58,521 bases of DNA from JBBKXP01 sp038251315 (GCA_038251315.1 JBBSBK010000008.1:1-58521), one strand, 5' to 3'. Shown: positions 50,368 through 58,521, numbered from the stretch's first letter. Notes: generated by a model from the sequence alone, not told the origin. Translations and numbers: made by a program.

Positions 50368-51596
50368 CAGAAAAGCGACAACTGCTGGGGTGGCGGCGCA
50401 TAGCGGGCGCGCAGACTTGCCGCGTCGGTCAGCCCGCGCGGCGACCAACCGGGCATCGTGACAAACGCCTTGGCGTGTTTCATCACCGCCCCCATCGCCA
50501 CCAGATGATCGTAGCGCACGGTCCCATTGCGCCGCGCAGCAAGGATGCGCCCGACCGTTTTCGGCCCAAAGCCCGGCACCCGCAGCAAATGTTCGCGCGC
50601 TGACCGGTTCACATCGACCGGAAACGCCGCGCGGTTAGCCAGCGCCCAGGCCGTTTTCGGATCGACATCAAGATCCAGCATCCCCTGCCCCGCCAATTCG
50701 TCCACCCCGAAATCGTAGAACCGCAGCAGCCAGTCGGCCTGATAAAGGCGATGTTCGCGCAGCAGTGGCGGGCGGATCAGGGGCAGCTTTTTGGACGCAT
50801 CGGGGATCGGGGAGAACGCCGAGTAATAGACGCGGGACAGCCCGTAACTGGCGTAAAGCGTTGATGCTTGAGTTAGAATCGCCCTGTCATCCGCTGCGTC
50901 GGCTCCGACGATCACTTGCGTCGATTGCCCGGCAGGGGCAAATTTAGCTGGCCGTTTGCCGCGAAAGGTCGGTCCTTCGCGCGACGCCTCGCGGCGCACC
51001 CGCACATCGGCCATCTGCTGACGGATGCCGGTCGCGGATTTTTCAGGGGCCAGTTCGGCCAGCCCCTGCACGGTCGGCAATTCGACGTTGACCGACAGGC
51101 GGTCGGCCCAAAGCCCCGCCGCTTCGATAAGTTCGGGCGCGGCAGCGGGGATGGTTTTCAGGTGGATATAGCCGCGAAACCCGTGATCCTGCCGCAAGGT
51201 TTTCGCAATCCGCACCATGTCGGCCATCGTGTCGTCGGGCGAGCGGATGATGCCGGACGACAGGAACAGCCCTTCGATATAGTTGCGGCGATAGAATTCG
51301 AGGGTCAGCGTGACCACTTCTTCGACGCTGAAACGCGCCCGTTCGACCCGGCTTGACACCCGGTTGATGCAATAGGCGCAATCGTAGATGCAGAAATTTG
51401 TCATCAGGATTTTCAGCAGGCTGATGCAGCGACCATCGGGCGCATAGGAATGGCAGATGCCGCTGCCCCCCGACGACCCGACGCCTTTGCCATCGCGGCT
51501 GTCGCGCCGCTCGCCCCCCGACGACGCGCAAGAGGCATCGTATTTGGCGGCGTCGGAGAGAATCGCCAGTTTCTGGTCAAGGGTGCGCTGCGCCAT
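50367..51596 (-). CDS. Radical SAM protein, putative DNA modification/repair
   Basis: A 409-residue radical SAM enzyme. The 4Fe-4S motif CIYDCAYC gives Cys69, Cys73, Cys76; extra cysteines at 23, 48 and 57 precede it. The central domain runs GLFLSSGIIRSPDDTMADM, HLKTIPAAAPELIEAAG, and the C-terminus has a helix-hairpin-helix LLRVPGFGPKTVGRILAARR, a DNA-binding element. It is the constant partner of the DUF4130/UdgX protein (TIGR03916 type); the reaction is unknown. The LexA box lies immediately before its ATG. Confidence 0.92.
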   Translation of the reverse strand: MAQRTLDQKLAILSDAAKYDASCASSGGERRDSRDGKGVGSSGGSGICHSYAPDGRCISLLKILMTNFCIYDCAYCINRVSSRVERARFSVEEVVTLTLEFYRRNYIEGLFLSSGIIRSPDDTMADMVRIAKTLRQDHGFRGYIHLKTIPAAAPELIEAAGLWADRLSVNVELPTVQGLAELAPEKSATGIRQQMADVRVRREASREGPTFRGKRPAKFAPAGQSTQVIVGADAADDRAILTQASTLYASYGLSRVYYSAFSPIPDASKKLPLIRPPLLREHRLYQADWLLRFYDFGVDELAGQGMLDLDVDPKTAWALANRAAFPVDVNRSAREHLLRVPGFGPKTVGRILAARRNGTVRYDHLVAMGAVMKHAKAFVTMPGWSPRGLTDAASLRARYAPPPQQLSLF

Positions 51597-51598
51597 GT

Positions 51599-51613
51599 GT
51601 TCACTATATGTTC
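51599..51613. promoter_or_regulatory. LexA (SOS) box
   Basis: GTTC-ACTATAT-GTTC matches the alphaproteobacterial LexA consensus GTTC-N7-GTTC exactly. It sits 3-17 bases upstream of the radical SAM start on the opposite strand, covering the expected promoter/RBS region of the radical SAM–udgX operon, so DNA damage should induce both genes. Confidence 0.8.
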
Positions 51614-51657
51614 ACGCGATGACCAAGGCAAGCCAGCGTGCCCGTCGCCGCAGGCCG

Positions 51658-52260
51658 TCAGGCCTTGGGGTCGTCGATCATGTATTTTTGCAGACTGACG
51701 ATCTGCAACCACAGGAAAATGAACAGCGCCGCAGGAAAGGCAAAGGTTTCCAGTTTGACCCACAAATCGGTCGACTGGGTGCGCCAGATGACCTCGTTCG
51801 CGATGGCCATCGCCGCGAACATGGTCGCCAGCCGACGGGTCAGGATCATCCAGCCGGTGGGTTCCATCGGCAGCAGTTCACCCATGATCCATTGCAGGTA
51901 GCTGCGGCCCTGCAACAGGCCGATGCCAAGGATCAGCGCGAAAATCCCGTAAACGATGGTCGTCTTCATCTTGAAGAACGCCTCGTTGTTGAACCACGCC
52001 GTCAGGCCACCGAAAAAGATGACCATGAAGGCGGTGAAAAGCTGCATGCGCGACAGTTTGCGGGTCATTACCCAGAGGACAGCCATAGCAGCCAGCAGGA
52101 CAGGGATGAATACGATGGTGGCGACGATGAAGCCCGAATATTCGGTCCCGGCGATGGTATAAGAATTGTCCCTGATGCGCAGGTAAATCAGGAAAAACGC
52201 CAGCGTCGGGCCCAGTTCAAGGACTTGTTTGAAAATCGGGTTGATCGGGCGGTCGGTCAT
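51658..52260 (-). CDS. yciB: Septation/inner membrane protein YciB (IspZ family)
   Basis: A 200-residue inner-membrane protein with five to six helices and the family sequences NPIFKQVLELGPTLAFF, GGLTAWFNNEAFFKMKTTIVYGIF and MGELLPMEPTGW followed by ANEVIWRT. YciB relatives interact with division and envelope-elongation proteins and affect membrane integrity. It follows the EamA gene by 9 nt in the operon with ftsY, and 61 nt separates its stop from the LexA-controlled operon. Confidence 0.93.
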   Translation of the reverse strand: MTDRPINPIFKQVLELGPTLAFFLIYLRIRDNSYTIAGTEYSGFIVATIVFIPVLLAAMAVLWVMTRKLSRMQLFTAFMVIFFGGLTAWFNNEAFFKMKTTIVYGIFALILGIGLLQGRSYLQWIMGELLPMEPTGWMILTRRLATMFAAMAIANEVIWRTQSTDLWVKLETFAFPAALFIFLWLQIVSLQKYMIDDPKA

Positions 52261-52269
52261 TGCGACGTT

Positions 52270-53172
52270 CTAGCCGCCCATTTCCACAATGACAGCCCCC
52301 AAAGCGATCAACCCCATCAAAATGGCGCGACGCGGCCCGACCTTTTCGCCAAGGATGAACCAGCCGATCAGGGCCGCGAACACGGTCGAGGTTTCGCGCA
52401 GCACCGCCGCCTCGCCGACCTTGTCCAGCCGTGTGGCCAGCATGACGCCGCCAAAACTGACCCAGGCGATCCACGCGCCGGCGAAGCCGCGCAGCATCAA
52501 GGGCGCCAGCGTCGGCGGGGCCACCATCCGCCGATAGCGCCACAGCGCGATGCACGGAAAATCCAGCGCGGTGATGAAAAAGAACCACGCCAAAAAGGTG
52601 AATGGATTGGGCGACTGGCGGATGCCGTAGGCGTCGTAGGTGGTGTAAACGGCGACCAGCACGCCACCGAGCAGCGCCCATGCCAGCCCAATGCGCAAGG
52701 CGCGGGGGTCGATCCGCTCCTCGGACAGATTGTGCCGCGCCAATGCCAGTATCGCGCCTGACAGGCAGGCGACCCCGGACCATTGGATAAGGGTAAAATG
52801 CTCGTGGAAGATCAGTGATGCCGCCGCCACGGTCACCAGCGGTCCGGTGCCGCGCACCACCGGATAAACGACCGTGTAGGCCGCCTTGTCATAGGCCAGC
52901 GCCATCGTCATCTTATACCCGAAATGGATGACCAGGGCCCCGGCAAGGATTAGATACGTCTGCACATTCGGCCAAGGCACCAAAAAAAGGGCGACAGGGG
53001 CCGAGATGACGGCCAGCCAGCCATCAATCGCCCCGCGCGTCAGCCACGGATCGTGACGCCCCTTTTGCAGCGCCCCGAACACCGCGTGCGCGACGGCCGA
53101 CACCAGCGCAAGGATCGTCGCCAGCCGCGCCCCTTCGGGCGTGCCGGCGATACTGACCAGCCAGTCACCCAC
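52270..53172 (-). CDS. EamA/DMT family transporter
   Basis: A 300-residue, ten-helix DMT permease. Repeats: AKTVYPVVRGTGPLVTVAAASLIFHEHFT-type segment (in AYDKAAYTVVYPVVRGTG) and LDKVGEAAVLRETSTVFAALIGWFILGEKVG, each ending the helix pattern of EamA. It lies between an unknown exported protein and yciB in the ftsY cluster. It is not closely similar in sequence to the EamA gene at 28366. Substrate unknown. Confidence 0.92.
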   Translation of the reverse strand: MGDWLVSIAGTPEGARLATILALVSAVAHAVFGALQKGRHDPWLTRGAIDGWLAVISAPVALFLVPWPNVQTYLILAGALVIHFGYKMTMALAYDKAAYTVVYPVVRGTGPLVTVAAASLIFHEHFTLIQWSGVACLSGAILALARHNLSEERIDPRALRIGLAWALLGGVLVAVYTTYDAYGIRQSPNPFTFLAWFFFITALDFPCIALWRYRRMVAPPTLAPLMLRGFAGAWIAWVSFGGVMLATRLDKVGEAAVLRETSTVFAALIGWFILGEKVGPRRAILMGLIALGAVIVEMGG

Positions 53173-53187
53173 CTGTGCAAACCCGCA

Positions 53188-54045
53188 TCAGTGCGGCTGC
53201 CAGCCGATGCTGACCCGCGCGCCCGACAGCGCAAAGGCGATCATATCGCCCAGCGACATCACCGCACCGCGACCCGCCGCCATGCCCACCTGCATCAGCC
53301 CCACCCCCCGATCCGATTTCAGCGTGGCCTGCAACTGCCCCGTCGCGCGCGGCAATGCAGCGATGAACGCCTCGCCCGCGATCCGGCTTTGTGGGTCGAT
53401 CTGGTCGGGGTCGAGGCGTGACAGCGCGCCGCGCAGGCTGGCCGAGGTCCAGTCAGGCGCAAGATCGGCCATCACCGCCGGGGTCGCGTCACCGATCATC
53501 GAAAAATCGGTCAGCCGCAGACTGCCAAAGCTGACCACCGCCTGCGACAGGGCGTCAAACGAAGCCCCTGCAACAAGGGCCGACGCGCTGAACCCTGCGC
53601 CCGACCGGTCACGCATATCCAGCGTATCGACGAAAAACACCGGATTGCCCGGTGTGCGGCGCAGAACGACCATGACGTCATAGGGTTGATTGCTGCCGGG
53701 GCGTACAAACACCCCTGCGGCACGCACCCGCAGGCCGGTCAGTAACCCCGATCCGACGATGAACGGCCCCAACCCGTCGGCCTGCCAATCCAGCGTCGCA
53801 AACGGTGCGCCTGCCAACCCCGGATCACTGCCCTGCACACTGCACCAGCCATCCGGCGCAAAAACGGCATTAGGGACAGCACGGGCAAGCGCCTGTTCAT
53901 CGGTTGCGCGTTGACTAGGGTTGGTGATGAAACCACCGATCGTGTCGATAAAAGCCTGCCAACCGCGGGTGCAATCGGTCGATGTCATGCGTGTTTCGGC
54001 AAACGCAGGGGCCGCAGAGACCGCCAGAACCAACGCCCACCTCAT
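53188..54045 (-). CDS. Exported protein of unknown function
   Basis: A 285-residue protein with a short signal peptide (MRWALVLAVSAAPAFA, cleavage near 16). It has an early Cys in TSTDCTRGWQAFIDTIGGF and another in GWCSVQGSD, otherwise a beta-rich pattern with repeated amphipathic segments (LRVRAAGVFVRP, LRLTDFSMIGD, GALSRLDPDQID). I recognise no family. The C-terminal third is small-residue rich (VGMAAGRGAVMSLGDM). Its start overlaps the ftsY stop by four bases, so it belongs to the ftsY–EamA–yciB operon. Confidence 0.85.
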   Translation of the reverse strand: MRWALVLAVSAAPAFAETRMTSTDCTRGWQAFIDTIGGFITNPSQRATDEQALARAVPNAVFAPDGWCSVQGSDPGLAGAPFATLDWQADGLGPFIVGSGLLTGLRVRAAGVFVRPGSNQPYDVMVVLRRTPGNPVFFVDTLDMRDRSGAGFSASALVAGASFDALSQAVVSFGSLRLTDFSMIGDATPAVMADLAPDWTSASLRGALSRLDPDQIDPQSRIAGEAFIAALPRATGQLQATLKSDRGVGLMQVGMAAGRGAVMSLGDMIAFALSGARVSIGWQPH

Positions 54046-55172
54046 ATGTCGCGCCCCACGAGAGCGGCGGCAAATTCGTCGGGGTCGAAGGGCGCCAGAT
54101 CGTCGATCTGTTCACCAATTCCTATGGCGTGGATCGGCAGGCCGAACTTGTCGGCGAGCGCGACCAAAACGCCGCCCTTCGCGGTGCCGTCCAGTTTGGT
54201 CATGACAAGGCCGCTCACATCCGCAAGCTCCTGAAATACCTTGACCTGATTGAGGGCATTTTGGCCCGTCGTTGCGTCCAGCACCAGCAGAGTGTTGTGC
54301 GGCGCATCTGGATCTTTCTTGCGGATGACGCGGACAATCTTGGAGAGTTCTTCCATCAGATCGGCGCGGTTCTGCAACCGCCCGGCGGTGTCGATCAGCA
54401 GCAGGTCGGCGCCGTCTTTTTGGGCCTTTTCCATCGCATCCCAGGCAAGGCTCGCCGGGTCAGACCCTTCAGGTGCGGTCAGCACGGGCACCCCGGCGCG
54501 GTCGCCCCAGACCTGCAACTGTTCGACGGCGGCGGCGCGGAACGTGTCCCCGGCGGCAATCACCACCTTTTTGCCCGCCGCGCGAAACTGACTGGCCAGT
54601 TTGCCGATGGTCGTGGTCTTGCCCGACCCGTTGACACCGACAACCAGCACCACCTGTGGTGTCTTGGCGTAGATCGGCAGGGGCCGGGCCACAGGTTCCA
54701 TGATCCGGGCGATTTCCGCCGCCATCAGGGTTTTGATCTCAGCCACCGACAGCTTTTTGCCGAACCGCCCCTCGGCCATGTTGGCGGTGACGCGCTGCGC
54801 GGTGTCGACGCCCATGTCGGCGGCGATCAGCAATTCCTCGAGTTGTTCCAGCATGGCGTCGTCAAGGGCGCGGCGCACGACCGTCTGCGGTTCGCCCCGA
54901 CCCATGAGACGATCGAGCAGGCCGGGCTTTTGCGCTGGCGCATCGGCCGGATCCCGCAAGGCGGGTGCCGGTTCAAAACTCTCTGGCGGAAGGGGTTCGG
55001 GCGACGCGATGGGCAGCACCGGCGGGGCCATCGGGACGGGATCCGCAACCGCCGACTCATCTGTCGCGTCAGCCTCGGTGGCACCGCCATCGCCGACAAT
55101 CGCTTCCAGGCCCTCGTCGATCTTCGACGACGATTTGAACATCTTGTCCTTGAGTTTCTTGAAGAACGACAT
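54042..55172 (-). CDS. ftsY: Signal recognition particle receptor FtsY
   Basis: GTPase receptor that docks SRP-ribosome complexes at the membrane. 376 residues: a short basic N-terminus and acidic/Pro-rich A domain (1-70), then the NG domain with P-loop GVNGSGKTTTIGKLA, AAGDTFRAAAVEQLQVW, DTAGR, TKLDGTAKGG and the C-terminal IGEQIDDLAPFD. The A domain is shorter than E. coli's, as is common in alphaproteobacteria. It heads the reverse ftsY operon. Confidence 0.97.
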   Translation of the reverse strand: MSFFKKLKDKMFKSSSKIDEGLEAIVGDGGATEADATDESAVADPVPMAPPVLPIASPEPLPPESFEPAPALRDPADAPAQKPGLLDRLMGRGEPQTVVRRALDDAMLEQLEELLIAADMGVDTAQRVTANMAEGRFGKKLSVAEIKTLMAAEIARIMEPVARPLPIYAKTPQVVLVVGVNGSGKTTTIGKLASQFRAAGKKVVIAAGDTFRAAAVEQLQVWGDRAGVPVLTAPEGSDPASLAWDAMEKAQKDGADLLLIDTAGRLQNRADLMEELSKIVRVIRKKDPDAPHNTLLVLDATTGQNALNQVKVFQELADVSGLVMTKLDGTAKGGVLVALADKFGLPIHAIGIGEQIDDLAPFDPDEFAAALVGRDI

Positions 55173-55336
55173 GCGCCACCCCGTGATCTGCCCCGGTCAC
55201 CTAATCCCTGACGACCGATTTTGGAACCCTTGCGACGCGGTTAAACCTCACCTGCGAAATGCGTCATGACCCATGCGGATCGGGTTCGGGGCTGCCTGGC
55301 GCAACCCGCAAACCGCCCAAGCGGCGATCGGTTAAT

Positions 55337-55628
55337 CTCAAGAAGCAGATAAGACCCGCGTTCCAGATGATAACGGCCTTGAACCTCCCCGGCTCGCCTC
55401 GTCGCCAACGACTGCAAGGTCGCGCGGGCCGGACTTGGCGCGCATGAAGCCCGACTTTTTCCCCGACGGAACCCCCGCACCGCCAAGACCGCGCAGGCCC
55501 GCGGCCGTCACATCGGCCTGCACCTTTTCCCAGTCGCCGCCATTGCGCAAGTCCGTGAAGCGGGCATAGCCGCCCGCCGTGACATCGGCGTCAAAGCCTT
55601 CGTAACCAGGAACATGCGCCTGGGTGTT
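55337..55628 (-). pseudogene. Decayed formate dehydrogenase beta (FdsB/NuoF-like) fragment
   Basis: On the minus strand 55628-55398 encodes PGYEGFDADVTAGGYARFTDLR, GLRGLGGAG with PSGKK, and GPRDLAVVGDEA; after a frame change near 55398 another frame continues GEVQGRYHLERGSYLLLE to about 55339. Together they match the NADH/FMN-binding region of NAD-dependent formate dehydrogenase beta subunits (GLRGLGGAGFP.., GDEGEPGTFKDR.., LERDPH). The rest of the ~500-aa gene is absent and residues are substituted, so this is a frameshifted relic. The flanks 55173-55336 and 55629-55701 hold nothing recognisable. Confidence 0.8.
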
Positions 55629-55701
55629 GCCCGCTGCAATTGCCGCCTTCGCTTTGCCCGATTCCGCGCTATGATCTGCGCCGCAACTGCCCGAGGCTGC
55701 C

Positions 55702-56727
55702 ATGTCCCGCCCGATGATCCTGTTCGCCTTCGCCACCTTGTTGCCGATCCCGCTGATCGGTGCCGCCGGTCTGCTGGGCGGGGTCTGGGCGCTGGTGGCA
55801 CTGGCGTACATGACGGCGATGGCGGCCTCTTTGGACCTGGTCGTGGACCGCACCACGCCACCCGCCCCAGATTCGGAATTTCCGGTCGCCAACGGGCTAT
55901 CAGTGGCGCTGGCGCTGGGGCATTTTGCCCTGCTCGCGGCGACTGTGGCCGCCTTGTCCGGCGACCGGATCGGGACCCTCGCCAAGCTGGGCACCTTTGG
56001 CGCAGCGGGCCTTTATTTCGGGCAGGTCAGCAATTCCAACGCGCACGAACTGATTCACCGTGGGTCGCGCCGGCTGCATACTTTGGGTAAATGGGTCTAT
56101 ATTTCACTGTTGTTCGGGCATCACACCTCAGCACATGTGCTGGTGCATCACCGGCTGGTGGCAACGCGCGACGACCCAAGCTCGGCGCGGCGCGGCGAAA
56201 GCCTCTATCGGTTCATGAGGCGGGCATGGGCCGGCTCTTTCCGGGCTGGCTACACCGCCGAATCGCGCCGGCTGGCGCAGATCGGACGGTCAAAATGGCG
56301 CCACCCCTACGCGACTTATTGCGGCGGCGCGGTCCTGATGCTGAGCTTCGCCGTCTGGATTGGCGGGATCGGGGGGATGCTCGCTTATCTGGCGCTGGCC
56401 ACCTTTGCCACATTGCAACTGCTGATGTCTGACTACGTGCAGCACTATGGCCTGTCGCGGCGGATCGGCAACAACGGCAAACTCGAACCCGTCGGCGTTC
56501 GACATAGCTGGAACAGCCCGCACTGGTTCTCCTCGGCCCAGATGCTGAACGCGCCCCGGCACAGCGACCACCACGCGAATCCGTCCCGCCCCTATGTCGC
56601 GCTGACTATATCCGACGCGCCACTGCTGCCCCGGTCCTTGCCGGTGATGGCCTGCCTGGCCTTGCACCCCCGGCTGTGGCGTCGGGTCATGGACCCGCTG
56701 GCCGCGCGATGGCGGGCTGCTGATTGA
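55702..56727 (+). CDS. AlkB-family alkane 1-monooxygenase-like membrane hydroxylase
   Basis: A 341-residue diiron membrane hydroxylase. Several helices alternate with the His boxes: HELIH (115-119), GHHTSAHVLVHH (139-150), YVQHYGL (near 246-251) and APRHSDHH (284-291), the eight-plus histidines of the fatty-acid-desaturase-like AlkB family. It would oxidise an alkyl chain terminus using O2 and rubredoxin-delivered electrons; no rubredoxin gene is beside it, so the substrate may be another lipid. AlkB is usually near 400 aa, so this is a short variant. GAGG precedes the ATG. Confidence 0.88.
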   Translation: MSRPMILFAFATLLPIPLIGAAGLLGGVWALVALAYMTAMAASLDLVVDRTTPPAPDSEFPVANGLSVALALGHFALLAATVAALSGDRIGTLAKLGTFGAAGLYFGQVSNSNAHELIHRGSRRLHTLGKWVYISLLFGHHTSAHVLVHHRLVATRDDPSSARRGESLYRFMRRAWAGSFRAGYTAESRRLAQIGRSKWRHPYATYCGGAVLMLSFAVWIGGIGGMLAYLALATFATLQLLMSDYVQHYGLSRRIGNNGKLEPVGVRHSWNSPHWFSSAQMLNAPRHSDHHANPSRPYVALTISDAPLLPRSLPVMACLALHPRLWRRVMDPLAARWRAAD

Positions 56728-56770
56728 AAAGTGTCTCGACCATCACGCATGGCTCTGGCAACTTGTGCAC

Positions 56771-57163
56771 ATGCGCCTGACCCTTGCCCTGATTTGCCTC
56801 GCCGCCCCTCTCTGGGCCGAAACGCCGCTGACGGCCGACCAGTTCGAGGCTTACGTGACAGGCAAGACTCTTACCTTTGGCGGACGCGGGCAAGACCCCT
56901 ATGGGGCCGAGCAATACAGTCCGGGACGGCGCGTCATCTGGACCTTTCTCGACAATGACTGCGCTGAAGGCGAATGGTATGCCGAGGGCGTAAACATCTG
57001 TTTCCTCTACGATTTCGACTCGACCGCGCAGTGCTGGCAGTTCTTTCAGGAGCCCGGCGGTCTGCGAGCCGAATTCATGAACGACCCCGGAACATCGGTG
57101 CTTTACGAAGCGCGGGAAGGCGGCAAACCGCTGGCCTGTCCCGGACCAAAGGTTGGCGTCTAG
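56771..57163 (+). CDS. Small exported protein of unknown function
   Basis: A 130-residue protein with signal peptide (MRLTLALICLAAPLWA, cleavage near 16). The mature part begins ETPLTADQFEAYVTGKTLTF and has an acidic FLDNDCAEGEWYAEGVNICFLYDFDSTAQCWQFF with four cysteines overall (DC, IC, QC, AC). I recognise no named family, though such proteins recur in Rhodobacteraceae. I take the ATG at 56771; GTG 56765 is possible. Its stop shares CTAG with the opposing xseA stop. Confidence 0.85.
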   Translation: MRLTLALICLAAPLWAETPLTADQFEAYVTGKTLTFGGRGQDPYGAEQYSPGRRVIWTFLDNDCAEGEWYAEGVNICFLYDFDSTAQCWQFFQEPGGLRAEFMNDPGTSVLYEAREGGKPLACPGPKVGV

Positions 57164-58521
57164 AACAAATTGCCCTGATCGGTCCTTGGCGGCTTCGGCT
57201 TTTTGCCGGGTTTGCCCCCGACCACAATTCGCCCATCAGCGAACTGAATTTCAAGGTTCGTTGCCGCCGCCGCCGCCCCGGTATCGGTTACCACATGACC
57301 GTCGCCGCGCACCACGGCGTAACCCCGCTCCAACGTCGCAACATAGCCAAGGCTTTGACGGACCCGGTCAAGCGCCGCGACCTGCGCGCCCAGATCGGCT
57401 TGGCGCCGCGCCGCAATACTTGAAAAGCGACGCATAAGAGCTTGAAATAATTCCTCTTTACGGGTCGCCCCCTGACGGAAGGTATCGCTGCGCAAGCCGC
57501 GCGCCCGTGCCGCCAGATCGCGCCGCCGGTCGGCGACAACGCGGGTCAGCGCCGGACCCAACCGCGCCCCAAGGTCGGCCACCCGCCGCAAGTCCTGCGC
57601 CACACCCCGTCGCAGCATCCCTGGCTTGAGCGTCCCGCTGGCCCGCGCCAGTTGCAGCGCCTTGATGTCACGGGCGCGACGCAGAGCGGCAGGCAGACGT
57701 TCGGCCAAATAGTCAAGGCGCTGGCGCGGTGTATCCAGCAATCCGCCGGGCTGCGGCAGGACCCGGCCCAGATCGCGCAACCGCTGGCCACGTTGGCCCA
57801 ACGCCTGGGTCACGGCGCGGGTCAGCCGCGCGCCCTGCCCGTCGACATGGGCAACCAATTCCATCCGCACCGGCACCGCCAGTTCGGCAGCCGCCGTCGG
57901 CGTCGGGGCGCGCATGTCCGACACGAAATCGATCAGCGTCGTATCCGACTCGTGCCCGACGGCCGAAATCAGCGGAATGGACGACCCAGCGGCAGCCCGC
58001 ACCACGATCTCCTCGTTGAACCCCCACAGATCCTCGATACTGCCCCCACCCCGCGCGACGATGAGAAGATCCGGACGCGGGATCGCGCCCCCAGGGGCCA
58101 AGGCGTTGAAACCGTTGATCGCTACGGCAACTTCGGTTGCGCAGTTCGCCCCTTGGACGGCCACCGGCCAGATCAGCACCTTGCGCGGGAACCGGTCACG
58201 CAGGCGGTGCAGAATATCGCGAATCACCGCACCGGAGGGCGAAGTGACGACACCGATCACCTCGGGCAGAAAAGGCAAGCGACGCTTGCGGGAGGCATCG
58301 AAAAGTCCCTCGGCAGCCAGCGCCATTTTTCGCTTTTCCAGCATCGCCATCAGCGCACCTGCCCCCGCAGGGGCGATGTCGTCGATCACCATCTGATATT
58401 TGGACTGTCCCGGAAAGGTCGTCAGCTTGCCGGTGGCGATGACCTCCATCCCCTCCTCCGGTCGGGTCGCCAGCGCTTGTGCGCGACCTTTCCAGATGAT
58501 TCCCGACAGAACCGAGCGATC
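57160..58521 (-). CDS. xseA: Exodeoxyribonuclease VII large subunit (partial)
   Basis: Large subunit of the ATP-independent nuclease that degrades single-stranded DNA to acid-insoluble oligonucleotides. The gene runs off the right edge: the frame stays open to 58521, where SVLSGIIWKGRAQALATRP lies before the internal ATG at 58449, so the OB-fold N-terminus is only partly seen. The catalytic domain has GVVTSPSGAVIRDILHRL, ARGGGSIEDLWGFNEE, AVGHESDTTLIDFVSD and APTPTAAAE. The C-terminus is coiled-coil-like, then LGYVATLERGYAVVRGD. 454 codons including the stop are in the window. Confidence 0.96.
   Translation of the reverse strand, partial: DRSVLSGIIWKGRAQALATRPEEGMEVIATGKLTTFPGQSKYQMVIDDIAPAGAGALMAMLEKRKMALAAEGLFDASRKRRLPFLPEVIGVVTSPSGAVIRDILHRLRDRFPRKVLIWPVAVQGANCATEVAVAINGFNALAPGGAIPRPDLLIVARGGGSIEDLWGFNEEIVVRAAAGSSIPLISAVGHESDTTLIDFVSDMRAPTPTAAAELAVPVRMELVAHVDGQGARLTRAVTQALGQRGQRLRDLGRVLPQPGGLLDTPRQRLDYLAERLPAALRRARDIKALQLARASGTLKPGMLRRGVAQDLRRVADLGARLGPALTRVVADRRRDLAARARGLRSDTFRQGATRKEELFQALMRRFSSIAARRQADLGAQVAALDRVRQSLGYVATLERGYAVVRGDGHVVTDTGAAAAATNLEIQFADGRIVVGGKPGKKPKPPRTDQGNLF

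Noticed and set aside
55338..55994. Reverse 218-codon open frame taken as an intact gene
   Set aside because: Its first half is antisense to the AlkB gene; only the C-terminal part resembles FdsB and continues in another frame, so it is called a pseudogene fragment.

Overview
The window comes from a chromosome of a high-GC alphaproteobacterium, almost certainly family Rhodobacteraceae (Roseobacter group). The evidence is a set of family-typical neighbourhoods: SPOR lipoprotein–dacC–tmk–holB–tatD–MBL hydrolase; glyQ–DUF6446-like–glyS–PPDK; ftsY–EamA–yciB; an orphan ctaD followed by a DUF2244 gene; folB–folP–glmM. It also carries an alphaproteobacterial LexA box (GTTC-N7-GTTC), a CtrA box (TTAA-N7-TTAA) and a SAM-II riboswitch. 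Most of the window is packed core genome. No insertion sequence, prophage or CRISPR array is visible.

Layout. 0-7 kb: tRNA-Ser, then a forward run for envelope (SPOR lipoprotein, D,D-carboxypeptidase), dTMP synthesis (tmk), replication (holB), TatD, an MBL hydrolase and an AEC transporter. 7-13.4 kb: a reverse Hint-domain protein and a polyamine-type ABC operon (ATPase, binding protein, DUF1330, two permeases). 13.5-18.6 kb: tRNA-Leu, lipB, a methionine-rich HdeA-like periplasmic protein, ctaD, a miniature heme-ligand-less COX I paralogue, a DUF2244 gene, a REP-like repeat pair and yqeY. 18.7-28.3 kb: carA, a CtrA-box-preceded glycosyltransferase, a GntR regulator, pyrimidine nucleotidase, UbiH-type monooxygenase, class V aminotransferase, ilvC and an M24 protein. 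28.3-33.3 kb: an EamA transporter, then glmM, folP, a FolB fusion protein and a SleB-type hydrolase. 33.4-39.8 kb: the glycyl-tRNA synthetase operon ending in a PPDK with altered ATP-site residues. 40-45 kb: a SPOR/peptidoglycan-binding pseudoprotease, a ThDP decarboxylase and TrkH. 45-49 kb: a secreted esterase, folE2, and metZ with its SAM-II leader. 49-55 kb: an SOS-type operon (radical SAM plus DUF4130-UdgX), yciB, EamA, an unknown exported protein and ftsY. 55-58.5 kb: a decayed formate dehydrogenase beta fragment, an AlkB-family hydroxylase, a small exported protein and xseA running off the window.

The most novel-looking items are the 185-residue COX I-derived protein (16859-17416), which keeps the periplasmic Mg/propionate motifs at exactly COX I spacing but has lost both heme ligands; the methionine-rich HdeA-like protein divergent from ctaD; and the FolB protein fused to what looks like a degenerate amino-acid-kinase domain. 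Degenerate paralogues recur here: mini-COX I, pseudoprotease, PPDK ATP site and the M24 metal site.
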